The notes beneath the pieces were generated by a model. The model had not been told where the DNA came from and searched no databases. It was given only the letters and a program-made list of their open reading frames with translations. From Roseicella sp. DB1501 (GTDB lineage Bacteria > Pseudomonadota > Alphaproteobacteria > Acetobacterales > Acetobacteraceae): a DNA stretch of 64,000 bases. Below are positions 13,685-22,719 of the stretch, one piece after another; within the stretch, counting starts at the first letter, position 1; each line of letters begins with the position of its first letter. Location of the stretch: positions 248,001-312,000 of the forward strand of contig NZ_JABFHG010000003.1 in assembly GCF_013112485.1 (NCBI RefSeq), in the 5' to 3' direction. The position numbers and the translations under genes were made by a program.

Positions 13685-14025
13685 TGGAACTCGTCCTGGC
13701 CATCGCCATCGGCCTGCTCGCCGGCTCCGGCGTGTGGCTGCTCATGCGGCCGCGCACCTTCCAGCTCATCATCGGCCTGTCGCTGCTCTCCTACGCCGTG
13801 AACCTCTTCATCTTCAGCATGGGCCGCTTCCCGATCGGCGCGCCGCCAATCCTCGCCCCCGGCGGCCAGGGCGATCCGGCGAGCTTCGCCGATCCGCTGC
13901 CGCAATCCCTGGTGCTGACGGCGATCGTCATCGGCTTCGCCACCACCGCGCTCTTCCTCGTCGTCATGCTGGCCGCGCGCGGCCTCACCCGCGGCGACCA
14001 TGTCGATGGGCGGCCGCGGCAATGA
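13684..14025 (+). CDS. mrpC: Mrp antiporter subunit C
   Basis: This 113-residue, three-helix membrane protein is homologous to complex I NuoK. It begins MELVLAIAIGLLAGSGVWLL and contains FQLIIGLSLLSYAVNLFIF and DPLPQSLVLTAIVIGFATTALFLV (in two parts: DPLPQSLVLTAIVIGF, ATTALFLVVML), which are the MnhC signatures. It shares one base with the end of mrpA and four bases (ATGA) with mrpD, consistent with translational coupling within the antiporter operon. Confidence 0.95.
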
Positions 14026-15629
14026 ACGGTTGGGAGCAGCACCTCGCCGTCGCGCCGGTCGCCCTGCCGCTGATCGTCGGCGCGATCATGGTGACGCTGG
14101 ACGAGCAGCGGGCGAAGCTGAAGGCGGCGCTCGGCCTCGCCTCCATCCTCGGCCTGCTCGGCATCGCCGTCTTCCTGGCGATCCGGCTACATGTCGGCAT
14201 CGGCCCCGGCATCGCCGTCTACCGCCTCGGCAACTGGCCGGCGAGCTTCGGCATCGTGCTGATGCTCGACCGGCTCTCGGCCCTGCTGCTGATCGTGACG
14301 GCGCTGCTCGGCCTCGCCGCCCAGCTCTACGCCCTGCCGCGCTGGCAACGGATGGGGGCGCATTTCCACGCCTTGCTGCAATTCCAGCTCATGGGGCTGA
14401 ACGGCGCCTTCCTCACCGGCGACCTGTTCAACCTCTTCGTCTTCTTCGAGGTGCTGCTCGCCGCCTCCTATGGGCTGGCGCTGCACGGCTCGGGCGTCGC
14501 GCGGGTGAAGGCTGGGCTGCACTACATCGCGGTCAACCTGGCCGCCTCGCTGCTCTTCCTGATCGGCGTCAGCATGATCTATGGCGTCGCCGGCACGCTG
14601 AACATGGCCGACCTCGCCGCCCGCATCCCGCAGATGCCGGCGGCGAACCGCCCGCTGCTGGAAGCCGGCGCCGCCATCCTCGGCATCGCCTTCCTGGTCA
14701 AGGCGGCGGCCTGGCCGCTCGGCTTCTGGCTGGTCCCGACCTATGCGGCGGCGAGCCCGCCGGCGGCGGCGATCTTCTCGATGATGAGCAAGGTCGGCAT
14801 CTATGCGGTGGCGCGGCTGGTGCTGCTGTTGTTCGGTACGGGCACCGGCGCCTCGGCCGGCTTCGGCGGCACCTGGCTGGTGGCGGGCGGCGTCGCCACC
14901 ATCGCCTTCGGCGCCGTCAGCGTGCTGGCGACCCAGGACCTGCCGCGGCTGGCGGGCGCCAATGTCTACATCTCCTCCGGCACGCTGCTCGCCGCGGTGG
15001 GGGCCGGGCAGGTCGGCGTCACCGGCGGCGCGCTCTTCTACCTGGTCAGCTCGGCGCTGGCGATCGGCGCCTTCTTCCTGCTGATCGAGCTGCTGGACCG
15101 TGGCCGCGACATCGGCGCCGACGTCCTCGCCGTGACGCTCGAGGCCTATGGCGAGGGCGAGGAGGAGGATGAGGAGGACGATGCCATCGGCGTACCCATC
15201 CCCGTCACCATGGCCATCCTCGGCATCTGCTTTCTCTGCTGCGCGCTGCTGCTCGCCGGGCTGCCGCCGCTCTCGGGCTTCATCGCCAAATTCGCCATGC
15301 TCAACGCCCTGCTGAACCCGGCGGGCCTCGGCAAGGGGCCGGCGCTCATTCCGTGGAGCGGCTGGGCGTTGCTGATCGCCCTCTTCCTGTCTGGCTTCGC
15401 CACCATCCTGGCGATGACCCGCGCCGGCATCCGGAACCTCTGGGCGACGGAGGACGGCGCCGTGCCGCGGGTTCGCGCCATCGAGATCGCGCCGATCCTC
15501 ATGCTGCTCCTCGTCTGCATCGGCATGACCGTCGCCGCCGGGCCGGTGATGCGCTACATGCAGGCGGCCGCCGCGACGCTGCACGCGCCGCAGGATTACC
15601 CGCGCCAGGTCCTGGGGCGGACGCGATGA
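14022..15629 (+). CDS. mrpD: Mrp antiporter subunit D
   Basis: This 535-residue NuoN/NuoM-type proton-translocating subunit contains LLQFQLMGLNGAFLTGDLFN, LFVFFEVLLAASYGLAL, KAAAWPLGFWLVPTYAAASP and SMMSKVGIYAVARL. The start at 14022 is fixed by the ATGA overlap with mrpC and by homology beginning at MNGWEQHLAVAPVALPLIVG; an in-frame extension upstream would run through mrpC. An unusual acidic stretch, GEGEEEDEEDDAIG near residue 375, sits in a loop between helices; it may be a lineage-specific insertion. It ends with an ATGA overlap with mrpE. Confidence 0.95.
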   Translation: MNGWEQHLAVAPVALPLIVGAIMVTLDEQRAKLKAALGLASILGLLGIAVFLAIRLHVGIGPGIAVYRLGNWPASFGIVLMLDRLSALLLIVTALLGLAAQLYALPRWQRMGAHFHALLQFQLMGLNGAFLTGDLFNLFVFFEVLLAASYGLALHGSGVARVKAGLHYIAVNLAASLLFLIGVSMIYGVAGTLNMADLAARIPQMPAANRPLLEAGAAILGIAFLVKAAAWPLGFWLVPTYAAASPPAAAIFSMMSKVGIYAVARLVLLLFGTGTGASAGFGGTWLVAGGVATIAFGAVSVLATQDLPRLAGANVYISSGTLLAAVGAGQVGVTGGALFYLVSSALAIGAFFLLIELLDRGRDIGADVLAVTLEAYGEGEEEDEEDDAIGVPIPVTMAILGICFLCCALLLAGLPPLSGFIAKFAMLNALLNPAGLGKGPALIPWSGWALLIALFLSGFATILAMTRAGIRNLWATEDGAVPRVRAIEIAPILMLLLVCIGMTVAAGPVMRYMQAAAATLHAPQDYPRQVLGRTR

Positions 15630-16111
15630 CGCGGCTGCTGCCCCATCCCCTGATCTCGGCGGGCATCCTGCTGCTCTGGCTGCTGCTCAACCAGACCCTG
15701 GCGCCGGGGCCGGCGCTGGTCGGGCTCGCCGTCGCGCTGTTCGGCGGCTGGACCCTCGCCTTGCTCGATCAGGGCCGGCCGCGGCTGCGGCGCCCCGACC
15801 TGGTGCTGCGGCTGACCGGGCAGGTGATCCTCGACATCGCCCGGTCGAACCTCGCCGTGGCGAGCATCATCCTCGGCCGCCGGAGGGGCAGCACCGCCGG
15901 CTTCCTCCATATCCCGCTGGTGCTGCGCGATCCCCAGGCCCTGGCGGTGCTGGCCTGCATCCTCACCGCGACGCCGGGCTCCACCTGGGTCGAATACGAT
16001 GCCGAGGAGGGTTGGCTGCTGCTGCACGTGCTCGACCTGGAGGATGAGGAGAGCTGGATCCGCCTCGTGAAGGACCGGTACGAGCGGCCGCTGATGGAGA
16101 TCTTCACATGA
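15626..16111 (+). CDS. mrpE: Mrp antiporter subunit E
   Basis: This 161-residue member of the MnhE family has N-terminal membrane helices (LISAGILLLWLLLNQTLAPG) followed by the cytosolic part with VLRDPQALAVLACILTATPG, STWVEYD and LHVLDLEDEESW, which are diagnostic. MrpE is needed for assembly or full activity of the antiporter complex. It is coupled to both neighbours by ATGA overlaps. Confidence 0.94.
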   Translation: MTRLLPHPLISAGILLLWLLLNQTLAPGPALVGLAVALFGGWTLALLDQGRPRLRRPDLVLRLTGQVILDIARSNLAVASIILGRRRGSTAGFLHIPLVLRDPQALAVLACILTATPGSTWVEYDAEEGWLLLHVLDLEDEESWIRLVKDRYERPLMEIFT

Positions 16112-16389
16112 CCATGACGGTGCTGAGCTGGTCCCTGCTGTTGGCGCAACTCATGCTGGGCGCGGCGATGCTGTGCACGACCTGGCGCGTTCTGCGCGGC
16201 CCGCGGGCGCAGGACCGGGTGATCGGGCTGGATGCGCTCTATGTCTGCGGCATGCTGCTGCTGCTGACCTTCGGCATCCGTTCCGGCACCTCGGTCTATT
16301 TCGAGGCGGCGCTGGTCATCGCCCTGCTCGGCTTCGTCAGCACGGCGGCGCTGGCGAAATTCCTGATGCGGGGGGAGGTGATCGAATGA
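16108..16389 (+). CDS. mrpF: Mrp antiporter subunit F
   Basis: This 93-residue protein with three predicted helices has RVLRGPRAQDRVIGLDALYV, the MnhF/PhaF signature, and ends ALAKFLMRGEVIE. It is a small structural subunit of the Mrp complex. An ATGA overlap joins it to mrpE and another to mrpG. Confidence 0.94.
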   Translation: MTMTVLSWSLLLAQLMLGAAMLCTTWRVLRGPRAQDRVIGLDALYVCGMLLLLTFGIRSGTSVYFEAALVIALLGFVSTAALAKFLMRGEVIE

Positions 16390-16742
16390 TCCCGGCGGCC
16401 GCCGAACTTCCCTGGATCGTGGTCATCCCGGTCTGCCTGCTGCTGCTGGCCGGGTCCGGCCTGACCCTGATCGGTGCCTTCGGCCTGCTGCGGCTGAACA
16501 GCTTCTATGCGCGGGTGCATGCGCCGACCCTCGGCACCTCCTACGGCATGGGCTGCATCCTGCTGGCCTCGATGCTGTTCTTCTCCGTGCTGCAGACGCG
16601 GCTGGTGATCCATGAGCTCGCCATCGGCGCCTTCGTGATCCTGACGACCCCGGTGACGCTGATGCTGGTCGCGCGGGCGGCGATCCACCGCGACCGGCTG
16701 GAGGGGAAGGACGCGATCCCGCGGGCGGCCCGGCCGGATTGA
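16386..16742 (+). CDS. mrpG: Mrp antiporter subunit G
   Basis: This 118-residue MnhG/PhaG family protein has GSGLTLIGAFGLLRLNSFYA, RVHAPTLGTSYGMGC and HELAIGAFVILTTPVTLMLV. It is the last gene of the mrpA(B)CDEFG operon. The start at 16386 gives the four-base overlap with mrpF. Twelve bases separate its stop from the end of the converging putA gene, leaving no room for a long terminator. Confidence 0.94.
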   Translation: MIPAAAELPWIVVIPVCLLLLAGSGLTLIGAFGLLRLNSFYARVHAPTLGTSYGMGCILLASMLFFSVLQTRLVIHELAIGAFVILTTPVTLMLVARAAIHRDRLEGKDAIPRAARPD

Positions 16743-16754
16743 TGCGCGCCGGCC

Positions 16755-19700
16755 TCAGCCGATCATCATGAGATGGGCGTTGCCGCCCGCCGCCGTGGCG
16801 TTGGTGCTGACGGAGCGCTCCCGCACCAGCATGTCGAGGCTGCAGCCGCCATCGGGCCCGGCGCGCAGCAGCGGCAGGATGGCGCCCTCGCGGGAGGCGA
16901 GCTCGCCGGCGCAGCGCAGCACCAGCGCATCCGGGCCGGCGACGAGCACGGCATCGGCCATGCCCTCGGCCGCGACGATCCAGCCCGCGAGGCCCGCCGG
17001 CAGCCCGGGCAGCCCCGCCATCGCCTCGGCCTCGAGCGCCGCGCGGTTGCCGGTCGCCAGCGCCGCCGAGACGAGGTCGAGCAGCGCATCGCCCGCCGCG
17101 ACGCAGCGCACCGTCCCGCGCGCCGCGGCGGCATACTGGTTGCGTTCTCCTACCGGGCCCGGCAGATCGAGCGCAAGGCCATGCGGCGTCGCGCGCTGCA
17201 TCGCCTCCGCCCGCGCCGCCGCCGCGACATGGCCGCACGCCGCGAGCCAGCTGGCCCAGAGCCGCGCCGCCTCAGGCGCCGTCCCGCCGGGGAGCGGCGA
17301 GTGCAGCGGGCAGCGGGCCAGCAGCCGGCGCAGGGCGAGCGGCCCGCCCGCCTTCGGCCCGGTGCCGGAGAGGCCATGGCCGCCGAAGGGTTGCACCCCG
17401 ACCACGGCGCCGATCATGTTGCGGTTGACATAGACATTCCCCGCCTGGGCCCGCGCCGTGGCGCGCGCGATGGTCTCGTCCAGCCGCGAATGCACGCCGA
17501 AGGTCAGCCCGTAGCCGGTGGCGTTCACCGCATCGATCACCGCGTCCAGCCGGTCGCGGCGGAAGCGCAGCACGTGCAGCACCGGGCCGAAGACCTCCTG
17601 CGTCAGCGCGGCAACATCGTCGATCTCGATGAGGGTGGGCGGCACGAAATACCCGGCCGCGCAGGCCTCCGGCAGCGCCGTCTGGTGCAGCCGGTGCCCC
17701 GCCTCCCGCATCCGCGCGACATGGGCGAGGATGTTCTCGCGCGCCTCGGCGCTGATGACCGGCCCGATATCGGTGGCGAGGCGATCCGGATTGCCGATGG
17801 CGAGCTCGGCGAGCGCGCCGCGCAGCATCGCCAGCACGCGGTCGGCCACATCCTCCTGCAGGCAGAGCAGGCGCAGCGCCGAGCAGCGCTGCCCGGCGCT
17901 GTCGAAGGCGGAGACCAGCACATCCGCCACCACCTGCTCGGCCAGCGCCGAGGAATCGACGATCATCGCATTCTGCCCGCCGGTCTCGGCGACCAGCGGC
18001 ACCGGCGCGCCATCCGGGTTCAGGCGGGTGGCGAGCACCCGCTGGATCTGCCGCGCCACCGCCGTCGAGCCGGTGAACATCACGCCCCGGATGCGGGCAT
18101 CGCCGACCAGCGCGGCGCCGACCGACCCATCGCCAGGCAGCAATTGCAGCGCCGCCGGCGGGATGCCCGCTTCGTGCAGGATCGCCACTGCCTGGGCCGC
18201 GATCAGCGGCGTCTCCTCCGCCGGCTTGGCCAGCACCGGATTGCCCGCGGCGAGGGCGGCGGCGACCTGGCCGGTGAAGATGGCGAGCGGAAAATTCCAC
18301 GGGCTGATGCAGGCCATCGGCCCGAGCGGGCGATGCGTCGTCGTGTCGAGGCCGCGTACCGCTTGGCCGGCATAGTAACGCAGGAAATCCACCGCCTCGC
18401 GCAGTTCCGACACGGCATTGGCGAGCGACTTGCCGGCCTCGCGGATCAGCAGCCCGAGCAGCGGCGCCCGCCGCGCCTCCAGTAGATCGGCCGCGCGCAG
18501 CAGGCAGGCGGCGCGTCCGGCCGGCGAAGCCCGTCCCCAGGCCTCGGCCGCGGCCAGCGCATCGGCCAGGGCCTGCTCGATCTGCGCCAGCGCGGCCTCG
18601 GTCACCCTGCCGATCCGGTCGGCACGGTCGGCCGGGTTGCGGATCTCGCGCGCCGTGCCGCCCAGCACCGGGCTCGCCAGCATCGGCGCCGCCTGCCAGT
18701 CCCGTGCCGCGCTCTCCCGCAGCGCCGGCGCCAGGGCGGCCAGCACCGCCTCGCTGCTGAGGTCGAGCCCGGCCGAATTGCGCCGTTCCGGCCCGAACAG
18801 GTCGCGCGGCAGGGCGATGCGCGGATGCGGCGCGCCGGGTGCGGCTTCGGCCGCGACGATCCGGTCGGGCGGCGTCACCAGCGCCGCGACCGGGACCGAG
18901 GCGTCCTGGATGCGGTGCACGAAGGAGGAATTGGCGCCGTTCTCGAGCAGCCGCCGCACGAGATAGGCGAGCAGCGTCTCATGCGTGCCGACCGGGGCGT
19001 AGATGCGGCAGGGGCGGTCCAGCGCCTCCAGCCCGACCACCTCCTCGTAGAGCGGCTCGCCCATGCCGTGCAGGCACTGGAATTCCCAGTCGCCGACCTG
19101 GAATTCCGGCCCGGCCAGGGCCTGGATGCTCGCCAGGGTCTGGGCGTTGTGGGTGGCGAATTGCGGGAAGACGGCATCGCGCGCCGCCAGCAGCCGGCGG
19201 GCGCAGGCGAGATAGGAGACATCCGTATGCGCCTTCCGCGTATAGACCGGGTAGTCCTCCAGCCCCTCCACCTGCGCCCGCTTGATCTCGCTGTCCCAAT
19301 AGGCGCCCTTGACCAGGCGGATCATCAGCCGGTGGCTGCTGCGCCGCGCCAGATCGATGAGATGCTCGATCACGAAGGGCGCGCGCTTCTGATAGGCCTG
19401 CACCACGAAGCCGAGGCCGTTCCAGCCGGCCAGCGCCGGGTCCTCGCAGAGCGCCTCCAGCAGGTCGAGCGAGAGCTCCAGCCGGTCGGCCTCCTCGGCA
19501 TCGATGTTGAAGCCGATGTCGTAGCGCCGGGCGAGGGCCGCTAGCGCCGCCAGCCGCGGCAGCAGCTCGTCCATCACCCGCCCGCGCTGGGCGCGTCCAT
19601 AGCGTGGATGCAGGGCGGAGAGCTTCACCGAGATGCCGGGCTCCCGATAGGGCCCGCGCCCGGCCGCGGCCTGGCCGATGGCATGGATCGCGCCCTCGTA

Positions 19701-20390
19701 GTCGCGCCGGTAGCGCTCGGCATCCTCGGCCGTCGCCGCCGCCTCGCCGAGCATGTCGTAGGAATAGCGGAAGCCCTTCGCCTCCATTCGGCGGCTGCGG
19801 GCAAGGGCCTCGGCGATGCTCTGGCCGGTGACGAATTGCTCGCCCATCATCCGCATGGCGAGATCGACGCCGCGGCGGATCACCGGCTCGCCGCCGCGGG
19901 CGATGAGGCGCGTCAGCGCCGCCGAGAGCCCGGTCTCGCTCGCCACCGTGGTGAGCCGGCCGGTGACGACCAGCCCCCAGGTCGCGGCATTGACGAAGAG
20001 CGAGGGCGAATGGCCGAGATGCGCCCGCCAGTCGCCGCTGCCGATCTTGTCGCGGATCAGGGCGTCGCGCGTCGCGGTATCCGGAATGCGCAGCAGCGCC
20101 TCGGCCAGGCACATCAGCGCCACGCCTTCCTGGCTGGAGAGGGAGAATTCCTGCACCAGCCCCTCCACCATGCCGCGCGAGCCCTTGCGGCGCAGCGCCT
20201 CGACCAGCCGGCGGGCGATGGCCTCGGCCTCGGCCGCGAGTGCCGGCGGCAGGCTGGCCTCGGGCAGCAGGCGGGCGATGCAGTCCGGCTCCGGCATCCG
20301 GGTGGCGGCGGTGATGGCAGCGCGCGAGGGCGTCGGCGGCGACGCCTCGTCGAGGAAGCAGGCGAAGGGAGAGGCGGGCGGGCGGGGCAT
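16755..20390 (-). CDS. putA: Bifunctional proline dehydrogenase / L-glutamate gamma-semialdehyde dehydrogenase
   Basis: This 1211-residue PutA oxidises proline to glutamate in two steps. The FAD-binding proline dehydrogenase barrel spans about residues 80-480 (RRDYEGAIHAIGQAA, GISVKLSALHPRYGRAQ, YDIGFNIDAEEADRLELSLD, LMIRLVKGAYWDSEIKRAQ, FPQFATHNAQT). The aldehyde dehydrogenase follows (ISPWNFPLAIFTGQVAAALA, FTGSTAVARQIQ, ETGGQNAMIVDSSALAEQVV), with catalytic Cys836 in FDSAGQRCSALR and GVQPFGGHGLSGTGPKAGGP near the end, then a C-terminal domain of about 190 residues. No ribbon-helix-helix DNA-binding domain is present at the N-terminus, so it is not a trifunctional repressor; control probably comes from the divergent Lrp-family gene. 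It is membrane-associated through quinone reduction by FADH2. Confidence 0.96.
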   Translation of the reverse strand: MPRPPASPFACFLDEASPPTPSRAAITAATRMPEPDCIARLLPEASLPPALAAEAEAIARRLVEALRRKGSRGMVEGLVQEFSLSSQEGVALMCLAEALLRIPDTATRDALIRDKIGSGDWRAHLGHSPSLFVNAATWGLVVTGRLTTVASETGLSAALTRLIARGGEPVIRRGVDLAMRMMGEQFVTGQSIAEALARSRRMEAKGFRYSYDMLGEAAATAEDAERYRRDYEGAIHAIGQAAAGRGPYREPGISVKLSALHPRYGRAQRGRVMDELLPRLAALAALARRYDIGFNIDAEEADRLELSLDLLEALCEDPALAGWNGLGFVVQAYQKRAPFVIEHLIDLARRSSHRLMIRLVKGAYWDSEIKRAQVEGLEDYPVYTRKAHTDVSYLACARRLLAARDAVFPQFATHNAQTLASIQALAGPEFQVGDWEFQCLHGMGEPLYEEVVGLEALDRPCRIYAPVGTHETLLAYLVRRLLENGANSSFVHRIQDASVPVAALVTPPDRIVAAEAAPGAPHPRIALPRDLFGPERRNSAGLDLSSEAVLAALAPALRESAARDWQAAPMLASPVLGGTAREIRNPADRADRIGRVTEAALAQIEQALADALAAAEAWGRASPAGRAACLLRAADLLEARRAPLLGLLIREAGKSLANAVSELREAVDFLRYYAGQAVRGLDTTTHRPLGPMACISPWNFPLAIFTGQVAAALAAGNPVLAKPAEETPLIAAQAVAILHEAGIPPAALQLLPGDGSVGAALVGDARIRGVMFTGSTAVARQIQRVLATRLNPDGAPVPLVAETGGQNAMIVDSSALAEQVVADVLVSAFDSAGQRCSALRLLCLQEDVADRVLAMLRGALAELAIGNPDRLATDIGPVISAEARENILAHVARMREAGHRLHQTALPEACAAGYFVPPTLIEIDDVAALTQEVFGPVLHVLRFRRDRLDAVIDAVNATGYGLTFGVHSRLDETIARATARAQAGNVYVNRNMIGAVVGVQPFGGHGLSGTGPKAGGPLALRRLLARCPLHSPLPGGTAPEAARLWASWLAACGHVAAAARAEAMQRATPHGLALDLPGPVGERNQYAAAARGTVRCVAAGDALLDLVSAALATGNRAALEAEAMAGLPGLPAGLAGWIVAAEGMADAVLVAGPDALVLRCAGELASREGAILPLLRAGPDGGCSLDMLVRERSVSTNATAAGGNAHLMMIG

Positions 20391-20519
20391 GGCCGGGCAC
20401 CATCGGCGAGGATGATCGCAGGAATATCATGCCAAGGGCCGAATTTTGTTCGTATTTCAGGCTTGTATCTGGAATTCCTGGCACCCGGACGCCGCGATGG
20501 GCAAGGAAACCTCGGCCTT
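20391..20519. promoter_or_regulatory. putA / lrp-type regulator divergent promoter region
   Basis: This 129-base spacer is markedly less GC-rich than its surroundings between about 20440 and 20480 (CGAATTTTGTTCGTATTTCA, then GGCTTGTATCTGGAATTCC). GAATT/AATTC arms flank two partly similar GT(A/T)T-containing blocks, which would suit an Lrp-family operator serving both genes. This assignment rests on position and base composition only. Confidence 0.45.
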
Positions 20520-20972
20520 ATGGACCAGCTCGACCGACGCCTGCTGCGGCTGCTGCAGAAGGATGGCCGCATGCCGAATGTGGAGCTGGCCCGACAGGCG
20601 CATCTCAGCCCGCCGGCAACGCATGAGCGGGTGCGGCGGCTGGTGCAGGAGGGGATCATCGAGGGCTATACGGTGCGCCTCAACCCGGCGAAGCTCGACC
20701 GGGCGCTGCTGGTCTTCGTCGAGGTCACGCTCGACCATACCAGCGCCGGCATCTTCGAGCGCTTCGCCGCGGCGGTGCGCGACACGCCCGAGATCATGGA
20801 ATGCCACATGGTGGCGGGCGGCTTCGACTACCTGATCAAGCTGCGGGTGCGCGACATGGCCGCCTTCCGCGCCTTCCTCGGCACCACGCTGCTCAGCCTG
20901 CCGGGCATCCGGCAGACCCATACCTATACGGTGATGGAGGAGGTCAAGCCCGGCAGCGACCTGCCGATCTGA
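20520..20972 (+). CDS. Lrp/AsnC family regulator, probable proline-responsive activator of putA
   Basis: This 150-residue transcription factor has an N-terminal helix-turn-helix (DQLDRRLLRLLQKDGRMPNV, ELARQAHLSPPATHERVRRL) and a C-terminal RAM effector domain (FDYLIKLRVRDMAAFRAFLG, LPGIRQTHTYTVMEEVK). The ATG at 20520 is the only start that gives the complete HTH without a long non-homologous N-terminus. It diverges from putA; in alphaproteobacteria the Lrp-type PutR occupies this place and activates putA in response to proline, so the same role is inferred here. A strong stem-loop follows the stop codon. Confidence 0.92.
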   Translation: MDQLDRRLLRLLQKDGRMPNVELARQAHLSPPATHERVRRLVQEGIIEGYTVRLNPAKLDRALLVFVEVTLDHTSAGIFERFAAAVRDTPEIMECHMVAGGFDYLIKLRVRDMAAFRAFLGTTLLSLPGIRQTHTYTVMEEVKPGSDLPI

Positions 20973-20997
20973 CGCCCCCGGATTGGCCCGCAGGTCG

Positions 20998-21025
20998 GCC
21001 CCCGATGCGCCCGGGCATCGGGGGC
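20998..21025. terminator. Bidirectional stem-loop between convergent genes
   Basis: A perfect 11-base-pair stem (GCCCCCGATGC/GCATCGGGGGC) with a six-base loop lies between the ends of the Lrp-type regulator gene and scoB, which converge. There is no clear T-run on either strand. Confidence 0.6.
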
Positions 21026-21032
21026 GTCGAGG

Positions 21033-21680
<648 letters not shown>

Positions 21681-21683
21681 GGG

Positions 21684-22427
21684 TCAGACCTCCTCACCGG
21701 TGGCGGCGGCCGCGGCGGCGGCCGGCTCGCGCTTGCGCACGGTGCGCTGCTCGATGCGCTTCTCGTAGCCGGCCGGGCACTGGATCATGCGCTGGACGAA
21801 GATGCCCGGCGTGTGGATGTGGTCGGGATCGATCTCGCCCGGCTGCACCAGGTGCTCGACCTGCGCCACCGTGACCTTCGCGGCCGTGGCCATCATCGGG
21901 TTGAAGTTGCGCGCGGTCTTCCGGTAGACGAGGTTCCCCTCGGTATCGCCCTTCCAGGCATGCACGATCGCCAGGTCGGCGACGATGCCGCGCTCCATCA
22001 CATAGGTCTCGCCGTCGAACTCGGCGGTGGGCTTGCCCTTCGCCACCTCGGTGCCGACGCCGGTCTTGGTGTAGAAGGCGGGGATGCCGGCGCCGCCGGC
22101 CCGGATGCGCTCGGCCAGCGTGCCCTGCGGGTTGAACTCGATCTCCAGCTCCCCGGCCAGGAACTGCTCGGCGAAGGTCTTGTTCTCGCCGACATAGCTG
22201 CTGATCATCTTCTTCACCTGCCGGGTCTTCAGCAGCAGGCCGAGGCCGGCATCGTCGATACCGGCATTGTTCGAGACGATGGTGAGGTTTTTCACGCCGC
22301 TGTCGCGGATCGCCTCGATCAGCAGCGCCGGGATGCCGCACAGGCCGAAGCCGCCGGAATGGATCATCATGCCGTCGCGCAGCAGGCCAGAGAGAGCCTC
22401 CTTCGCGTCCGGGTACAGCTTGCCCAT
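21684..22427 (-). CDS. scoA: 3-oxoacid CoA-transferase subunit A
   Basis: This alpha subunit of about 247 residues contains DGMMIHSGGFGLCGIPALLI, LTIVSNNAGIDDAGLGLLL, ISSYVGENKTFAEQFLAGEL and ELEIEFNPQGTLAERIRAGG, all typical of succinyl-CoA:3-ketoacid transferases. Two ATG codons lie close together; the first (22433) directly abuts the AGGGAGG Shine-Dalgarno, leaving no spacing, so the second (MGKLYPDAKEAL, 22427) is chosen. The C-terminal AAAAAAATGEEV tail is longer than usual and low in complexity. It is the first gene of the two-gene operon. Confidence 0.9.
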   Translation of the reverse strand: MGKLYPDAKEALSGLLRDGMMIHSGGFGLCGIPALLIEAIRDSGVKNLTIVSNNAGIDDAGLGLLLKTRQVKKMISSYVGENKTFAEQFLAGELEIEFNPQGTLAERIRAGGAGIPAFYTKTGVGTEVAKGKPTAEFDGETYVMERGIVADLAIVHAWKGDTEGNLVYRKTARNFNPMMATAAKVTVAQVEHLVQPGEIDPDHIHTPGIFVQRMIQCPAGYEKRIEQRTVRKREPAAAAAAATGEEV

Positions 22428-22464
22428 GCGCATCCTCCCTCTCGGTCCGCGGCTGGCCGCACCC

Positions 22465-22495
22465 TAGAGCAGAACGGCGCGAAGCGGAAACGCCG
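22465..22495. repeat. Fragment related to the intergenic element at 43372
   Basis: TAGAGCAGAACGGCGCGAAG followed by CGGAAACGCCG matches the opening 31 bases of the 43372-43541 element at roughly two thirds of positions, including the identical ends TAGAGC and GGAAACGCCG. It sits between scoA and the tRNA gene. Confidence 0.4.
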
Positions 22496-22537
22496 GGGCC
22501 CCTGCGGACTGGCCATCGAAAACGTGCCGGCGGGCTC

Positions 22538-22565
22538 TTGCAGCCCCCGCGGGGCGGGGTTATAC
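22538..22565 (+). promoter_or_regulatory. Promoter of tRNA-Ala
   Basis: A TTGCAG -35 box (22538-22543), a 16-base GC-only spacer and a TTATAC -10 box (22560-22565) end 17 bases before the tRNA gene, which fits a short 5' leader. Confidence 0.6.
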
Positions 22566-22582
22566 GCCCCGCACCCAACCGG

Positions 22583-22658
<76 letters not shown>

Positions 22659-22663
22659 GTTTC

Positions 22664-22698
22664 AACGCCGGCCGCCGAGTGATCGGGGCCGGCGTTTT
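22664..22698 (+). terminator. Rho-independent terminator of tRNA-Ala
   Basis: AACGCCGGCC and GGCCGGCGTT form a ten-base-pair stem, ending in TTTTC, six bases after the CCA end of the tRNA. It also lies beyond the 3' end of the converging amidase gene and could stop both. Confidence 0.8.
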
Positions 22699-22719
22699 CA
22701 TGTCCGGCCCGTCGCGGCC

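Noticed and set aside
19608-20519. N-terminal extension of the Lrp-family regulator
   Set aside because: The open frame lies inside putA and lacks homology; the helix-turn-helix begins right after the ATG at 20520.
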